NCBI RefSeq assembly: GCF_030252325.1
Contig: NZ_CP126981.1
Location: 4,774,001 to 4,838,000, forward strand
Source of the DNA: Candidatus Mycobacterium wuenschmannii
GTDB lineage: Bacteria > Actinomycetota > Actinomycetes > Mycobacteriales > Mycobacteriaceae
DNA: 64,000 nt
Direction of reading: 5' to 3'
The notes beneath the pieces were generated by a model. That model made no database searches. It worked only from the letters and a program-made list of their open reading frames with translations, and was not told the origin of the DNA. Positions 39,701-46,879 of this stretch are shown piece by piece (positions within the stretch are counted from its first letter, which is position 1; every line of letters starts with the position of its first letter). Made by a program: the position numbers and the translations under genes.

Positions 39701-40077
39701 CCACCGGCATCTCGCCGGACAGCTACCCGACTCAGTTCCTGCGCTCGGACCTCGACGGGCTGGGGGTGATTCCCGCGGCCGATCTGCTGTCGGTGCCCGA
39801 CGGAGATCGGGTGCTGGTCGCCGGGGCGGTCACCCATCGGCAGCGGCCCGGTACCGCACAGGGGGTGACGTTCGTCAACCTCGAGGACGAGACCGGGATG
39901 GTCAACGTGCTGTGCACCCCCGGGGTGTGGGCGCGGCACCGCAAGGTGGCCCAGACGTCGCCGGCGCTGCTGATTCGCGGCCAGGTCCAAAACGCCAGTG
40001 GCGCAGTCACTGTCATGGCCGAGCGGATCGCCAAGCTCAGCTTGAAAGTCGGATCGAAGTCCCGCGATTTCCGGTGA
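36796..40077 (+). CDS. dnaE2: Error-prone DNA polymerase III alpha subunit DnaE2
   Basis: 1093 residues. The N-terminal PHP domain is at YAELHAHSAYSFLDGASAPE; the polymerase core has GRGSAANSAVCFALGV and the metal-binding PDIDIDIES (about residue 452); then the helix-hairpin-helix tandem and OB-fold C-terminal part (VLVAGAVTHRQRPGTA, MVNVLCTPGVWARH). DnaE2 is the damage-induced C-family polymerase of the mutasome and acts with ImuA' and ImuB, also encoded here, in translesion synthesis and induced mutagenesis. The GTG start is fixed by a perfect LexA box and -10 element 7 bases upstream, and by the N-terminus GWSNGPPGWSEMERVLSGKP that resembles M. tuberculosis DnaE2. Confidence 0.97.
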   Translation: MGWSNGPPGWSEMERVLSGKPRRAGTPTVWTPADEAPRSPKRVAYQPPDEDRPSRSAVPYAELHAHSAYSFLDGASAPEELVEEAVRLGLRAIALTDHNGLYGAVRFAEAAVELDMRTVFGAELSLGSIARTEDPDPAGPHLLVLARGPEGYRRLSRQLAAAHLAGGEKGKLRFDYDALTAAAGGHWQILTGCRKGHVRSALVAGGLEAASAALADLVDRFGRRRVSVELTQHGCPGDDDVNADMAVLAQRFGLACVATTGAHFAGPSRRRLAMAMGAIRARQSLDEAAGWLAPLGGSHLRSGEEMARLFAQHPDAVTAAAELGEQCSFGLALIAPQLPPFDVPAGHTEDSWLRELTMAGALLRYGPRARARQAYTQIEHELRIIEQLKFPGYFLVVYDITRFCRENNILCQGRGSAANSAVCFALGVTAVDPVANELLFERFLSPERDGPPDIDIDIESDLRENVIQYVYDKYGRDYAAQVANVITYRSRIAVRDMARALGFSQGQQDAWSKQISHWSGRPSDIEGIPEQVIDLAEQIQNLPRHMGIHSGGMVICDRPIADVCPVEWARMANRSVLQWDKDDCAAIGLVKFDLLGLGMLSALHYVIDLVDEHKGLKVDLSTLDLSEPAVYEMLQRADSVGVFQVESRAQMATLPRLKPRVFYDLVVEVALIRPGPIQGGSVHPYIRRRNGLDPVEYDHPSMEPALRKTLGVPLFQEQLMQLAVDCAGFSGAEADQLRRAMGSKRSTERMQRLRDRFFDGMRDLHGVPDDVIDRVYEKLEAFANFGFPESHSLSFASLVFYSSWFKLHHPAAFCAALLRAQPMGFYSPQSLVADARRHGVTVHGPCVAASVVHATLENAGTEVRLGLAGVRHIGDELAEKLVEERKAHGPFTSLLDMTTRVQLSVPQTEALATAGALNCFDMSRREALWASGAAATQRPDRLPGVGSSSHVPSLPGMSEVELAAADVWATGISPDSYPTQFLRSDLDGLGVIPAADLLSVPDGDRVLVAGAVTHRQRPGTAQGVTFVNLEDETGMVNVLCTPGVWARHRKVAQTSPALLIRGQVQNASGAVTVMAERIAKLSLKVGSKSRDFR

Positions 40078-40177
40078 GGTGTCCGATCGAGAGTGAATTT
40101 CGCGACGCAACACACCGAGTACGCGTCGTAGAACGCACACTCGCGGGAGGTGTCGGCGGGATGAGTAGTCTCCAAGC

Positions 40178-40822
40178 ATGGCCCTCAACCTTTCAGTCGA
40201 CGAACTGCTCACCACCACTCGCTCAGTCCGCAAGCGTCTCGACTTCGAGAAGCCGGTATCGCGCGAGGTCCTGATGGAATGTCTCGACCTGGCGCTGCAG
40301 GCGCCGACCGGCTCCAATTCCCAAGGCTGGCAATGGGTTTTCATCGAGGACGAGGCCGAGAAGAAGGCGATCGGCGATATCTACCTGGACAACGCCCGGG
40401 GCTACCTGAAGGCGCCGGCGCAGGAGTACGCCGACGGCGACACCCGCGGCGAGCGGATGCCCGCGGTTCGCGACTCGGCGTCCTACCTGGCCGAGCACAT
40501 TCACGAAGCGCCGGTGCTGATGATTCCGTGCATCGAGGGCCGCGAAGACCAGACCCCCATGGGCGGTGCGGGGTTCTGGGCGTCATTGCATCCCGCCGTC
40601 TGGAGTTTCTGTCTCGCTCTGCGCTCACGCGGGCTGGGCACCTGCTGGACGACGTTGCACCTGATCCGTGGCGGCGAGCAAAAAGTCGCCGACATCGTCG
40701 GCATCCCGCACGAAAAGTTCAGTCAGGGCGGCCTTTTCCCGATCGCCTACACCAAGGGCACCGACTTCAAGCCGGCCAAGCGGCTTCCCGCCGACCAGCT
40801 CACCCACTGGAACACCTGGTAG
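40178..40822 (+). CDS. Nitroreductase family FMN oxidoreductase (Rv3368c-like)
   Basis: 214 residues, the same length as Rv3368c. The N-terminal TTRSVRKRLDFEKPVSREVL and LALQAPTGSNSQGWQWVFIE form the FMN site of nitroreductases; LGTCWTTLHLI is the conserved C-terminal part. Reduces nitro-aromatics or quinones with NAD(P)H; physiological role unknown. Convergent with trmL, 1 bp between the ends. Confidence 0.92.
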   Translation: MALNLSVDELLTTTRSVRKRLDFEKPVSREVLMECLDLALQAPTGSNSQGWQWVFIEDEAEKKAIGDIYLDNARGYLKAPAQEYADGDTRGERMPAVRDSASYLAEHIHEAPVLMIPCIEGREDQTPMGGAGFWASLHPAVWSFCLALRSRGLGTCWTTLHLIRGGEQKVADIVGIPHEKFSQGGLFPIAYTKGTDFKPAKRLPADQLTHWNTW

Positions 40823-40823
40823 G

Positions 40824-41279
40824 TCAGACCGCGCCCGCAAAATTCTGCTGTCGCCACGCCTCGTAGACCGCAACCGCGGCGGCGTTGGCCAAGTTCAGCG
40901 ACCGTCGGCCGTCCAGCATCGGGATGCGCACCCGCTGGGTGATGTGTGGATCGGCCAGCGTCGCGGCGTCCAGTCCGGTGGGCTCCGGGCCGAACATCAG
41001 CACGTCGTCGGGCTCGTAGCTGACATCGGTGAACAACGTCGTCGCATGCGCGGTGAACGCGAACACCCGCTGCGGCGCAATCGCCGCCCACGCGTCGTCC
41101 AGTGCCGGGTGGACGGTGACCGACGCCAGGTCGTGGTAGTCCAATCCGGCGCGGCGCAGATTCGGCTCGGACAAATCGAAACCCAACGGCTCGACCAGAT
41201 GCAATTCGGCTCCAGTTGCCGCCGCCGTCCGGATTGCATTACCGGTATTGGGCGGGATTCGGGGCGAGACAAACATCAC
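40824..41279 (-). CDS. trmL: tRNA (cytidine/uridine-2'-O-)-methyltransferase TrmL-like, 5' end remodelled by the element
   Basis: A SPOUT methyltransferase matching Rv3366 (154 aa). The first strand and PPNTGNAIRTAAATGAELHL, the middle RRAGLDYHDLASVTVHP, and the SAM knot (DDVLMFGPEPTGL and VRIPMLDGRRSLNLANAAAV) are intact. It methylates the wobble base of a tRNA-Leu in family members. The N-terminus is unclear. The native start is probably the GTG at 41279 or ATG at 41276 (about 150 aa). The frame is open into the integrated element up to an ATG at 41312, which would add residues such as MLRGVPCKV. No strong ribosome site precedes any of these. Confidence 0.88.
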   Translation of the reverse strand: MMFVSPRIPPNTGNAIRTAAATGAELHLVEPLGFDLSEPNLRRAGLDYHDLASVTVHPALDDAWAAIAPQRVFAFTAHATTLFTDVSYEPDDVLMFGPEPTGLDAATLADPHITQRVRIPMLDGRRSLNLANAAAVAVYEAWRQQNFAGAV

Positions 41280-41282
41280 CTT

Positions 41283-41288
41283 ACACGG
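41283..41288. repeat. Candidate attL core
   Basis: ACACGG, repeated at 54865. It lies between the trmL 5' end and the integrase start. Joining the outer flanks would give attB CACCTTACACGGTAACCGG, centred on the dyad TTAC-ACG-GTAA. Short cores are usual for serine integrases. An alternative is the 9-base repeat AACACCGCG at 41289 and 55087. Confidence 0.4.
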
Positions 41289-41301
41289 AACACCGCGTAG
41301 C

Positions 41302-42888
41302 ATGTCATCCATGTCGCGGAGCGTATCTCAGCAACTTCGGGTCCTCGGGCGAGTTCGGTTGTCCGCCGACCGGGAAGAAAGCACGTCGGTCGAGCGGCAA
41401 CGCGAGGTCATAGTGCAGTGGGCCACAACCCACGGGCACCTGATCGTCGGGTGGGCCGAAGACGTCAACGTGAGCGGATCGGTCGACCCGTTCGACACCC
41501 CGTCGCTGGGGCCATGGCTGAACGACCGAGCACCCGAGTGGGATGTGATCTGCGCGTGGAAGTTGGATCGACTCGGACGAGATGCGATCAGGCTCAACAA
41601 GCTCTTCGGGTGGTGCGTCGAACACGGCAAGACGGTCGTGTCGGCCACCGAGGCGATAGACCTCGGTACGCCGGTCGGCCGGCTGATTGCGAACGTAATC
41701 GGCTTCCTGGCTGAGGGGGAGTTGGAAGCTATCCGGGAGCGCACCCGCGCGAGCCGTGCGAAGCTGCGGCAGTCCGCGCGGTGGCCAGGAGGCAAACCCC
41801 CTTACGGGTTCAAGGCCGTGCCCCGCGATGGCGGGGGGTGGATGCTAACCCAGGACCGGGAGGCCGCCTCCGTGGTCCAGAGGATCGTTCGGGACCTACT
41901 GAGCGGGGCCACGATGACCGGAGAAGCCCGCACGTTGACCGCCGAGGGTGTCTGCACACCGGCTGACCATTACCGAGCCCAGCGAGGCCTACAGCCCCTC
42001 GGGCGCCGTTGGCGGACAACGCCGCTGCGGAATCTGCTCACGTCCCCGGCCCTGTTGGGCCGCGTACACCACGACGGCGAGTTGGTCCGCGATGACGAGG
42101 GCCAGCCGATTCAGTTCGCGGAACCGCTTGTCTCGCTGGATGAGTGGGACCGGATACAGGCGTTCGTACAGGGCAACCGGGATGCCCGAAAGGACGACCG
42201 CCGATCCGAGACCAGTCTGTTGTCGGGGCTCGCGTTCTGCTTCGCTTGTGGCGGCGCGCTGCACCACGATCTGAACGTCGTGAAACGCCCGTACCGGACG
42301 TACGAGTACCGGTACCTCCGATGCAAGAACAGGTGCTCTCCTCAGATTCCGGCTGAGAAGTTGGAGTTGTGGGCCGAGGAGGAGTTTCTTAAACACTTAG
42401 GGCACCGCGAAGTCCGAGAACGTGTGTGGGTGCCCGGCGACAGCAACCAAGAGGCGCTGGCCGAGGCTGTGCGGGCTGTGGACGAACTTTCAGCGGCAGC
42501 GGGGAGGGCGACATCGGCCACGATGCGCCAACGCCTTCAGAAGCAACTCGACGCGCTCGACGCTCGGATAGCCGAACTGGAGGCCCAGCCCGCCCAGCAG
42601 GCGCGCTGGGAGTGGGTTGCAACGGGCGGCACCTACGGCGATGCGTGGGAGTCGGCTGGCACCGAAGGTAGGCGAGCGCTGCTTCAGCGATCGGGGATTA
42701 CCTTCTCCGCCAGCAGTCCTGGAGGCAAATCTCTGAATACTGACATCAACATCCCTGCCGGGGTCTACACAGAGCCGGAGCTGACAGATCAGCAACGAGC
42801 CATCAGGGAGGGGTTGGCTGATCCAAACGGCACTGGAGCAAATACCAACCCGGACGGTTCGGTGACGGTCGTCCGCTCCGGATGCTGA
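41302..42888 (+). CDS. int: Large serine recombinase (phage integrase)
   Basis: 528 residues. Catalytic domain: LRVLGRVRLSADREESTSVE, with the nucleophilic Ser in RLS, then KLDRLGRDAIRL and the long helix ANVIGFLAEGELEAIRERTR. Recombinase domain from about residue 165 (PPYGFKAVPRDGGGWMLTQD), zinc ribbon (FCFACGGAL and LRCKNRC, four Cys) and a coiled coil (MRQRLQKQLDALDARIAELE, about residues 405-425). Performs attP x attB integration without high homology. The start is the ATG at 41302 or at 41311, only 13 bases from the proposed att core, so the phage att arm overlaps the start codon. Reading starts before 41302 would run through the att site. Confidence 0.95.
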   Translation: MSSMSRSVSQQLRVLGRVRLSADREESTSVERQREVIVQWATTHGHLIVGWAEDVNVSGSVDPFDTPSLGPWLNDRAPEWDVICAWKLDRLGRDAIRLNKLFGWCVEHGKTVVSATEAIDLGTPVGRLIANVIGFLAEGELEAIRERTRASRAKLRQSARWPGGKPPYGFKAVPRDGGGWMLTQDREAASVVQRIVRDLLSGATMTGEARTLTAEGVCTPADHYRAQRGLQPLGRRWRTTPLRNLLTSPALLGRVHHDGELVRDDEGQPIQFAEPLVSLDEWDRIQAFVQGNRDARKDDRRSETSLLSGLAFCFACGGALHHDLNVVKRPYRTYEYRYLRCKNRCSPQIPAEKLELWAEEEFLKHLGHREVRERVWVPGDSNQEALAEAVRAVDELSAAAGRATSATMRQRLQKQLDALDARIAELEAQPAQQARWEWVATGGTYGDAWESAGTEGRRALLQRSGITFSASSPGGKSLNTDINIPAGVYTEPELTDQQRAIREGLADPNGTGANTNPDGSVTVVRSGC

Positions 42889-42905
42889 GCAATCCTGAGC
42901 CGTCG

Positions 42906-43625
42906 TTAGCGGTGCGGCTCGGGGACTATGTGCGCCGCTTCGATGTCGATCACAGGACTCATGCGCGTGGGGTTGAAGGCCCACCACGGCCAGAGTTTCC
43001 AGTGCAACGCCTTCTTGGCGATGGATTCCTTGATCTGCTCGGGTGCGCGGGTGGTGTCGATCCCAAGCTCCCGGAGTTCAGGACAACCGAGCGGCATCTC
43101 GATCTCGGCGCTGTCCTGAGGCGGTAAGACGAGATCCTCTTTCCACCCACCGATCGGAGCCATCGTCGGATCAGCGGGGTGGTCACCGAGCTTGCTCTGG
43201 AGGTTCTGCGGGACATCAACTCCGATGATCACCTTGTTGAGCCTGCCAGCCACTAGCCCCTCGTTCCAGACACCCGCGATAGCAGTGAGGGTGTCATGCC
43301 CCTCTTCGCAGCGACCGCGAAGCGCGATCTCGGAGTCAATCTTCATGAAAACGCCCGACTTTCGTGCCATGTCGACGGAGAGGTCGGCCTGTTGCTTAGC
43401 GATCCGCGCTGACTCCTCGGCCGTCCGCTCCGACGCTTGAGCCGTCTGCCACGAAAGCCACGCTGCGATGGCGGCGAAGATTGACGCGGTCGAAGTGAGC
43501 ACGGCCCCCAACCCGGCCAGCACCGGCTTCACGCGCGGCCACCAGCCATACAGCCGATCTCTTGTCCGCTTCAGCCGACCGCCGGATGCCGCTGCCGGAC
43601 TGCTCGGGTTGTTTGACGTTGTCAT
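42906..43625 (-). CDS. Single-pass membrane protein of the element, cytoplasmic or exported C-terminal domain
   Basis: 239 residues. After ~35 polar, basic residues (GGRLKRTRDRLYGWWPRVKP) there is one hydrophobic segment (VLAGLGAVLTSTASIFAAIA, about 35-54), then a helical stretch (TAQASERTAEESARIAKQQA) and a C-terminal domain (ALRGRCEEGHDTLTAIAGVW). No family is recognised. It is last in the leftward group tail-DUF1883-membrane protein and stands back to back with the integrase end. A superinfection-exclusion or defence role is possible by position but not shown. Confidence 0.75.
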   Translation of the reverse strand: MTTSNNPSSPAAASGGRLKRTRDRLYGWWPRVKPVLAGLGAVLTSTASIFAAIAAWLSWQTAQASERTAEESARIAKQQADLSVDMARKSGVFMKIDSEIALRGRCEEGHDTLTAIAGVWNEGLVAGRLNKVIIGVDVPQNLQSKLGDHPADPTMAPIGGWKEDLVLPPQDSAEIEMPLGCPELRELGIDTTRAPEQIKESIAKKALHWKLWPWWAFNPTRMSPVIDIEAAHIVPEPHR

Positions 43626-43699
43626 GGTTGGTTACCTCCGTTTCGAGCGGCGCCCCGAGGCGGGCGGCCCCGAATGGAGCCGCCCACCAGGGAGTTTCG

Positions 43700-43978
43700 C
43701 TAGACGCCCTGCGGTGAGAGCACCTCAACGGACGCCCGCCCACGGCCGGCATAACCGCCGTAGTCCACGGCGATGAACCAGTGCCCGTAATTCGGCACCG
43801 TGAGCACCGCCGGGGACCGCGTGTAGTTCCCGCCCCAGCAGCGATGCTGCTCTCCGCGCTGGTAGGAGCGGTAATTCGAGCTATCCAACAACCGGACGTT
43901 TGCCGCGTTGCCTTCCAGATTGACGCGGACGACCGCGCCGCGATCCTGGTAACCGAGATCGAACTTAAGGTGCTGCAT
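43700..43978 (-). CDS. DUF1883 domain protein
   Basis: 92 residues, almost entirely one DUF1883 domain: MQHLKFDLGYQDRGAVVRVN, then NVRLLDSSNYRSYQRGEQ and the aromatic end NYGHWFIAVDYGGYAGRG. The ATG at 43978 is preferred over the upstream start at 44011 because AAGGA stands 7 bases before it. The domain is a small beta-sandwich of unknown function; in some bacteria it is joined to signalling domains. It lies 74 bp upstream of the membrane protein gene and 285 bp downstream of the tail gene, so it may form a small operon with the former. Confidence 0.85.
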   Translation of the reverse strand: MQHLKFDLGYQDRGAVVRVNLEGNAANVRLLDSSNYRSYQRGEQHRCWGGNYTRSPAVLTVPNYGHWFIAVDYGGYAGRGRASVEVLSPQGV

Positions 43979-44175
43979 CTCTATTCCTTCGCCGGAAGGG
44001 TTTAGAAACACGACGCCACCTTCATGCCCTCCTATAGGCCATGAAGTTGACCAAGGTGTACCGTCCTACTGGCATTCCCCAATGCGAGGTAGGGGCGGTA
44101 ACCCTCGGCCAGTGGTCGGGGGTTTCGCTTCCGAACGGGTCGAACACTACCCCTGGGATGCGACATCAAGGCGCA

Positions 44176-44213
44176 ACACAACAACTTGTGTAGTCGGCGT
44201 GTCGCGCGCGACA
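44176..44213 (-). promoter_or_regulatory. Two palindromes in the gap between the tail and DUF1883 genes
   Basis: ACACAA-CAAC-TTGTGT (44176-44191) and the perfect 14-base palindrome TGTCGCGCGCGACA (44200-44213) stand 8 bases apart in a 284-bp gap (43979-44263). A third, shorter ACCCT/AGGGT inverted repeat follows. They would lie upstream of the DUF1883 gene. No convincing gene is in the gap; a 50-codon plus-strand frame at 44041 is not supported. Confidence 0.4.
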
Positions 44214-44263
44214 AACCCTCCTTTGTAGGGTAATAGCGCGCTGTTGAATCCCCTTGATATGCC

Positions 44264-46213
44264 TTAGAGAATCCCAATCTGGCCGAGACCTTGGTTGATC
44301 TCTCGAATCCACTCCAGCGCTTTGAACGCCGGGTCCTGCGGTTCGCGGTAGCCGATCGTGATGTCCCAGCCTTTGGAACCGTCTTGGTCCCAGCCGTATC
44401 CGAGCTTGGTGACCCGCTCGACGAACACCGTGAACGGAACCGGGAACTCGGCAACCGTTGTGCCGACCCGGTTTCCGAGCCAGAAGTGGCCGTAGCCTTG
44501 CTCACCGATCAGGTAGGGACCCGCGTCGGACACCTTGATGGTGTGCGTGATGCGAGCCCGCGTAGCCCAGATCTTCGCCCGGATCGCCATGACGGCCGAG
44601 AGCGTGAACGCACGCTCGGCGCCGTCGGCCCAGCCCTCGAAGAGGTGGAAGTCCCCGAGGGAGGTCTTGGTGGACTCCAGGCCGGCCAGCGGGAGGTTGA
44701 TCCCGTCTTGCGCGGCGCGGTCGGTGCCGACCTCCATAAACGCGAGAAACACGTTCTCGTAGAGGATCTTGGCGATAGCGTCCATCACCCCGCCCAGCGG
44801 CGGCAGGTCGATCGCGGTACCCAGCCCACCCGTCGGCGCGAGAGCTGAGTTCACCAGCGACGTCAGGAAGTCCCCGGCCATGTTCACACCAGCACTGATG
44901 CCGTCGTTCACGCCAGGCATCGACTGCCCGCCGGTCAGGAAGGACGTGTCTCCGGCTTCGTTGTAGGTGAACTCGGAGGACTCGATGCCGGTCCCCGCGC
45001 CGTCCTCGAAGATGACGTGCGGGTAGCCCGGGCTGGTGCCGAGGTACTCGGGTCGGTAGTACTGCTCGGGAAACGTTGGGTCCCCGGTGAATACGTCGAT
45101 GCCCTCGGTGGTGCCGTCCGAGCCGACGTTCACGGCGGCCCGGATGAGGCCGGTCATCAGCGATCCGCCGAACGACGTTCCGGTGCCCCACTCCGAGTTG
45201 TCCACGATGTCCCAGACCAGGCAGCCCTCCCTGAGCGGGATGGCCTGCGCGATGGTCTCGATGAAGTCGTTGTCCAGCTCCCCCTGGAGATCCGAGAACG
45301 GGTGGTGGTCACCTTGCGACGGCAGGTAGCGACGGCACACGACGGTGAGCTGAGCGTCCTCCAGCACCTTCTTCGCCACGTCGAACCACGACTTGAAGCG
45401 CGAGAAGACGATGACGAGGTTGGAGTTGTCGGCGAAGAACGGGAACGGCTTGACGATGTTCCGCCACGTCCCCGGGTTGAACGACGCCGGCATCCACTCG
45501 TTGATGTCGAGCGGATTATCCGGCAGCGTCCACAGCGACGTTTCGAGCCGAAGTATGTTGACGAACAACGTAAGTAGCAAGCACCACTTCGCGGGGCCGA
45601 AGACCACCCACAGCTTCGGGAACTGGAGCTCCGGACGCAGGAACGGGTTCGCCCAGCAGAGGATGTGCTTCGCCTGCTCGAAGTCGTGTTTGAACACGAC
45701 CTCTAGGTAGGCGTCGTTCGACTTGTCCTTCTTGATCGTGTAGCTGACCATGTAGCCGGACCAGCGGGTGCCCTGTTTGTCGATCGTGATGTGGACGTTC
45801 CGCTTCTCGCGTCCGCTGAAATTCATGACCCACCGAGCCAGGTAGTGGCTCAGCGAGAGCTTCAGAGAGCAAGTGCCGGTGTCGTTCTCGATCCACTCGT
45901 AGTTCACCGCCCGCCAGCCGGCGACCTCGCCACGCAGGCGGTAGTCGCCGTCGTAGAGCTGGATCAGCGGCGGCGCGAGCCGGATCTTCTCCAGCTTCTC
46001 GTCGCGCTTCAGGACGTCCTGCCAGAGCCGCTCGTGCTCGGTCAGCCGGGTCGTGTCGTACGGCCCGTCGAGCTTCGTCGGGGGCTTGCCGTAGTACGGC
46101 AAGATGGCGCCTGATGCAGGCCCCTGATCGGGCTCTGAGGCCACGATCCTGTCGAAGAGAGCCTGCGACTCGTCGAGAGTCGAGAGTCCAGGCTCGGCCA
46201 AAGTAGTTGTCAT
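44264..46213 (-). CDS. Phage minor tail protein (Gp37-like)
   Basis: 649 residues, of the siphovirus Gp37-like minor tail family that is common in mycobacteriophages, where it is encoded after the tape measure gene. Family features are the N-terminal LIQLYDGDYRLRGEVAGWRA, WIENDTGTCSLKLSLSHYLA, KQGTRWSGYMVSYTIKKDKS and the C-terminal WDITIGYREPQDPAFKALEW. ATG at 46213 chosen (MTTTLAEPGLSTLDESQ); an upstream start at 46231 is less likely. It is the only recognisable structural gene in the element and is full length, without frameshift. In phages this protein sits at the tail tip and can affect host recognition. Confidence 0.88.
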   Translation of the reverse strand: MTTTLAEPGLSTLDESQALFDRIVASEPDQGPASGAILPYYGKPPTKLDGPYDTTRLTEHERLWQDVLKRDEKLEKIRLAPPLIQLYDGDYRLRGEVAGWRAVNYEWIENDTGTCSLKLSLSHYLARWVMNFSGREKRNVHITIDKQGTRWSGYMVSYTIKKDKSNDAYLEVVFKHDFEQAKHILCWANPFLRPELQFPKLWVVFGPAKWCLLLTLFVNILRLETSLWTLPDNPLDINEWMPASFNPGTWRNIVKPFPFFADNSNLVIVFSRFKSWFDVAKKVLEDAQLTVVCRRYLPSQGDHHPFSDLQGELDNDFIETIAQAIPLREGCLVWDIVDNSEWGTGTSFGGSLMTGLIRAAVNVGSDGTTEGIDVFTGDPTFPEQYYRPEYLGTSPGYPHVIFEDGAGTGIESSEFTYNEAGDTSFLTGGQSMPGVNDGISAGVNMAGDFLTSLVNSALAPTGGLGTAIDLPPLGGVMDAIAKILYENVFLAFMEVGTDRAAQDGINLPLAGLESTKTSLGDFHLFEGWADGAERAFTLSAVMAIRAKIWATRARITHTIKVSDAGPYLIGEQGYGHFWLGNRVGTTVAEFPVPFTVFVERVTKLGYGWDQDGSKGWDITIGYREPQDPAFKALEWIREINQGLGQIGIL

Positions 46214-46236
46214 ATAGTGTCTTTCGGGCATACAAA

Positions 46237-46264
46237 AGCCCCCCAGCTCGAAAGCTGAGGGGCT
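46237..46264 (-). terminator. Hairpin between the leftward genes and the tail gene
   Basis: AGCCCCCCAGCT (46237-46248), loop CGAA, AGCTGAGGGGCT (46253-46264): a 12-base stem with one mismatch. On the minus strand it is followed by TTTTG, so it may end transcription coming from 46809-46316. It is also one of three hairpins that stand directly before leftward genes. Confidence 0.6.
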
Positions 46265-46315
46265 GCACGGTCTTTGGGTGGCGGGCCTAAGACTGTGGTG
46301 CGGTCGCGGCGGCGG

Positions 46316-46501
46316 CTACCTGTGCCAGCGGCGAGCACCTTGGACGCGAGCGTTGATCAAGCGCTCCTCGTCGGTGTACTCGATGCTGTCGACCGACTCT
46401 GTGGACTTCTTCCACGGTGGTCGGTCGCCGCCCTGGGGCTGGGCTCTGGGCGGGGGCGGCTCCGGCACGTACTCCTCGGGCCACGGTTCGCGGGCCGTCA
46501 C
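46316..46501 (-). CDS. Small proline- and charge-rich hypothetical protein
   Basis: 61 residues from a GTG that overlaps the stop of the preceding gene (GTGA). Sequence begins MTAREPWPEEYVPEPPPPRA and ends with an acidic then basic stretch (SIEYTDEERLINARVQGARR). The longer frame from 46564 would start inside the preceding gene. No family recognised; coupling to the neighbour supports it as real. Confidence 0.55.
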   Translation of the reverse strand: MTAREPWPEEYVPEPPPPRAQPQGGDRPPWKKSTESVDSIEYTDEERLINARVQGARRWHR

Positions 46502-46809
46502 ACCAGCACCTCGCCTCGCCGCCATCGCTGCCGTACGTCGCGGCGGCGGGAGATCGCCAGCCACGCCACCGGATTGGCGTGGCGCCAGCGTCGTTGGCGG
46601 TACGCCTGGTAGTCAGGCGTCCGGTTCTGGTGGTTGGCGGTACGTGCGTTGCAGCACGGTCGGCAACTGCCGTTGAGACCGCGCCACCCATCCGGGCGCA
46701 GCGTGAATTTGTCCAGCGTCAGCGGCTCTTTGTACGTGGTGCACTGCTTCAAGCCGCGCTGATAGAGCCGATCGCGGTAGTCGCGCTCGGCCTGGCTGAT
46801 CCCAGCCAT
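46498..46809 (-). CDS. Cys-motif small protein, HNH/endonuclease VII-like zinc fold
   Basis: 103 residues, starting after a perfect AGGAGGAAGAG ribosome site. The pattern K-x-C...DGWRGLNGSCRPCCNARTAN resembles the zinc-binding part of phage recombination endonuclease VII and HNH proteins (KPLxxF...DGxxxxCKxC), here with one Cys lacking (KQCTTYKEPL). The rest is very basic (YRQRRWRHANPVAWLAISRR). Nucleic-acid binding is probable; nuclease activity is uncertain because no clear His-Asn-His is seen. Confidence 0.65.
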   Translation of the reverse strand: MAGISQAERDYRDRLYQRGLKQCTTYKEPLTLDKFTLRPDGWRGLNGSCRPCCNARTANHQNRTPDYQAYRQRRWRHANPVAWLAISRRRDVRQRWRRGEVLV

Positions 46810-46879
46810 CTCTTCCTCCTGGTGAATGTAACGATTCGGTCTCGACGACTTCGTAACCCGTACATGTGAGGGCGGACGG

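Noticed and set aside
44090-44160. tRNA-like look of the stretch with GGGTCGAAC
   Set aside because: No acceptor stem or anticodon arm can be folded around it; the T-loop resemblance is chance.
44032-44505. 157-codon minus-strand frame upstream of and overlapping the tail gene 3' end, and a 50-codon plus-strand frame at 44041
   Set aside because: The first overlaps the conserved C-terminus of the tail protein in another frame; the second has no ribosome site and no recognisable product.
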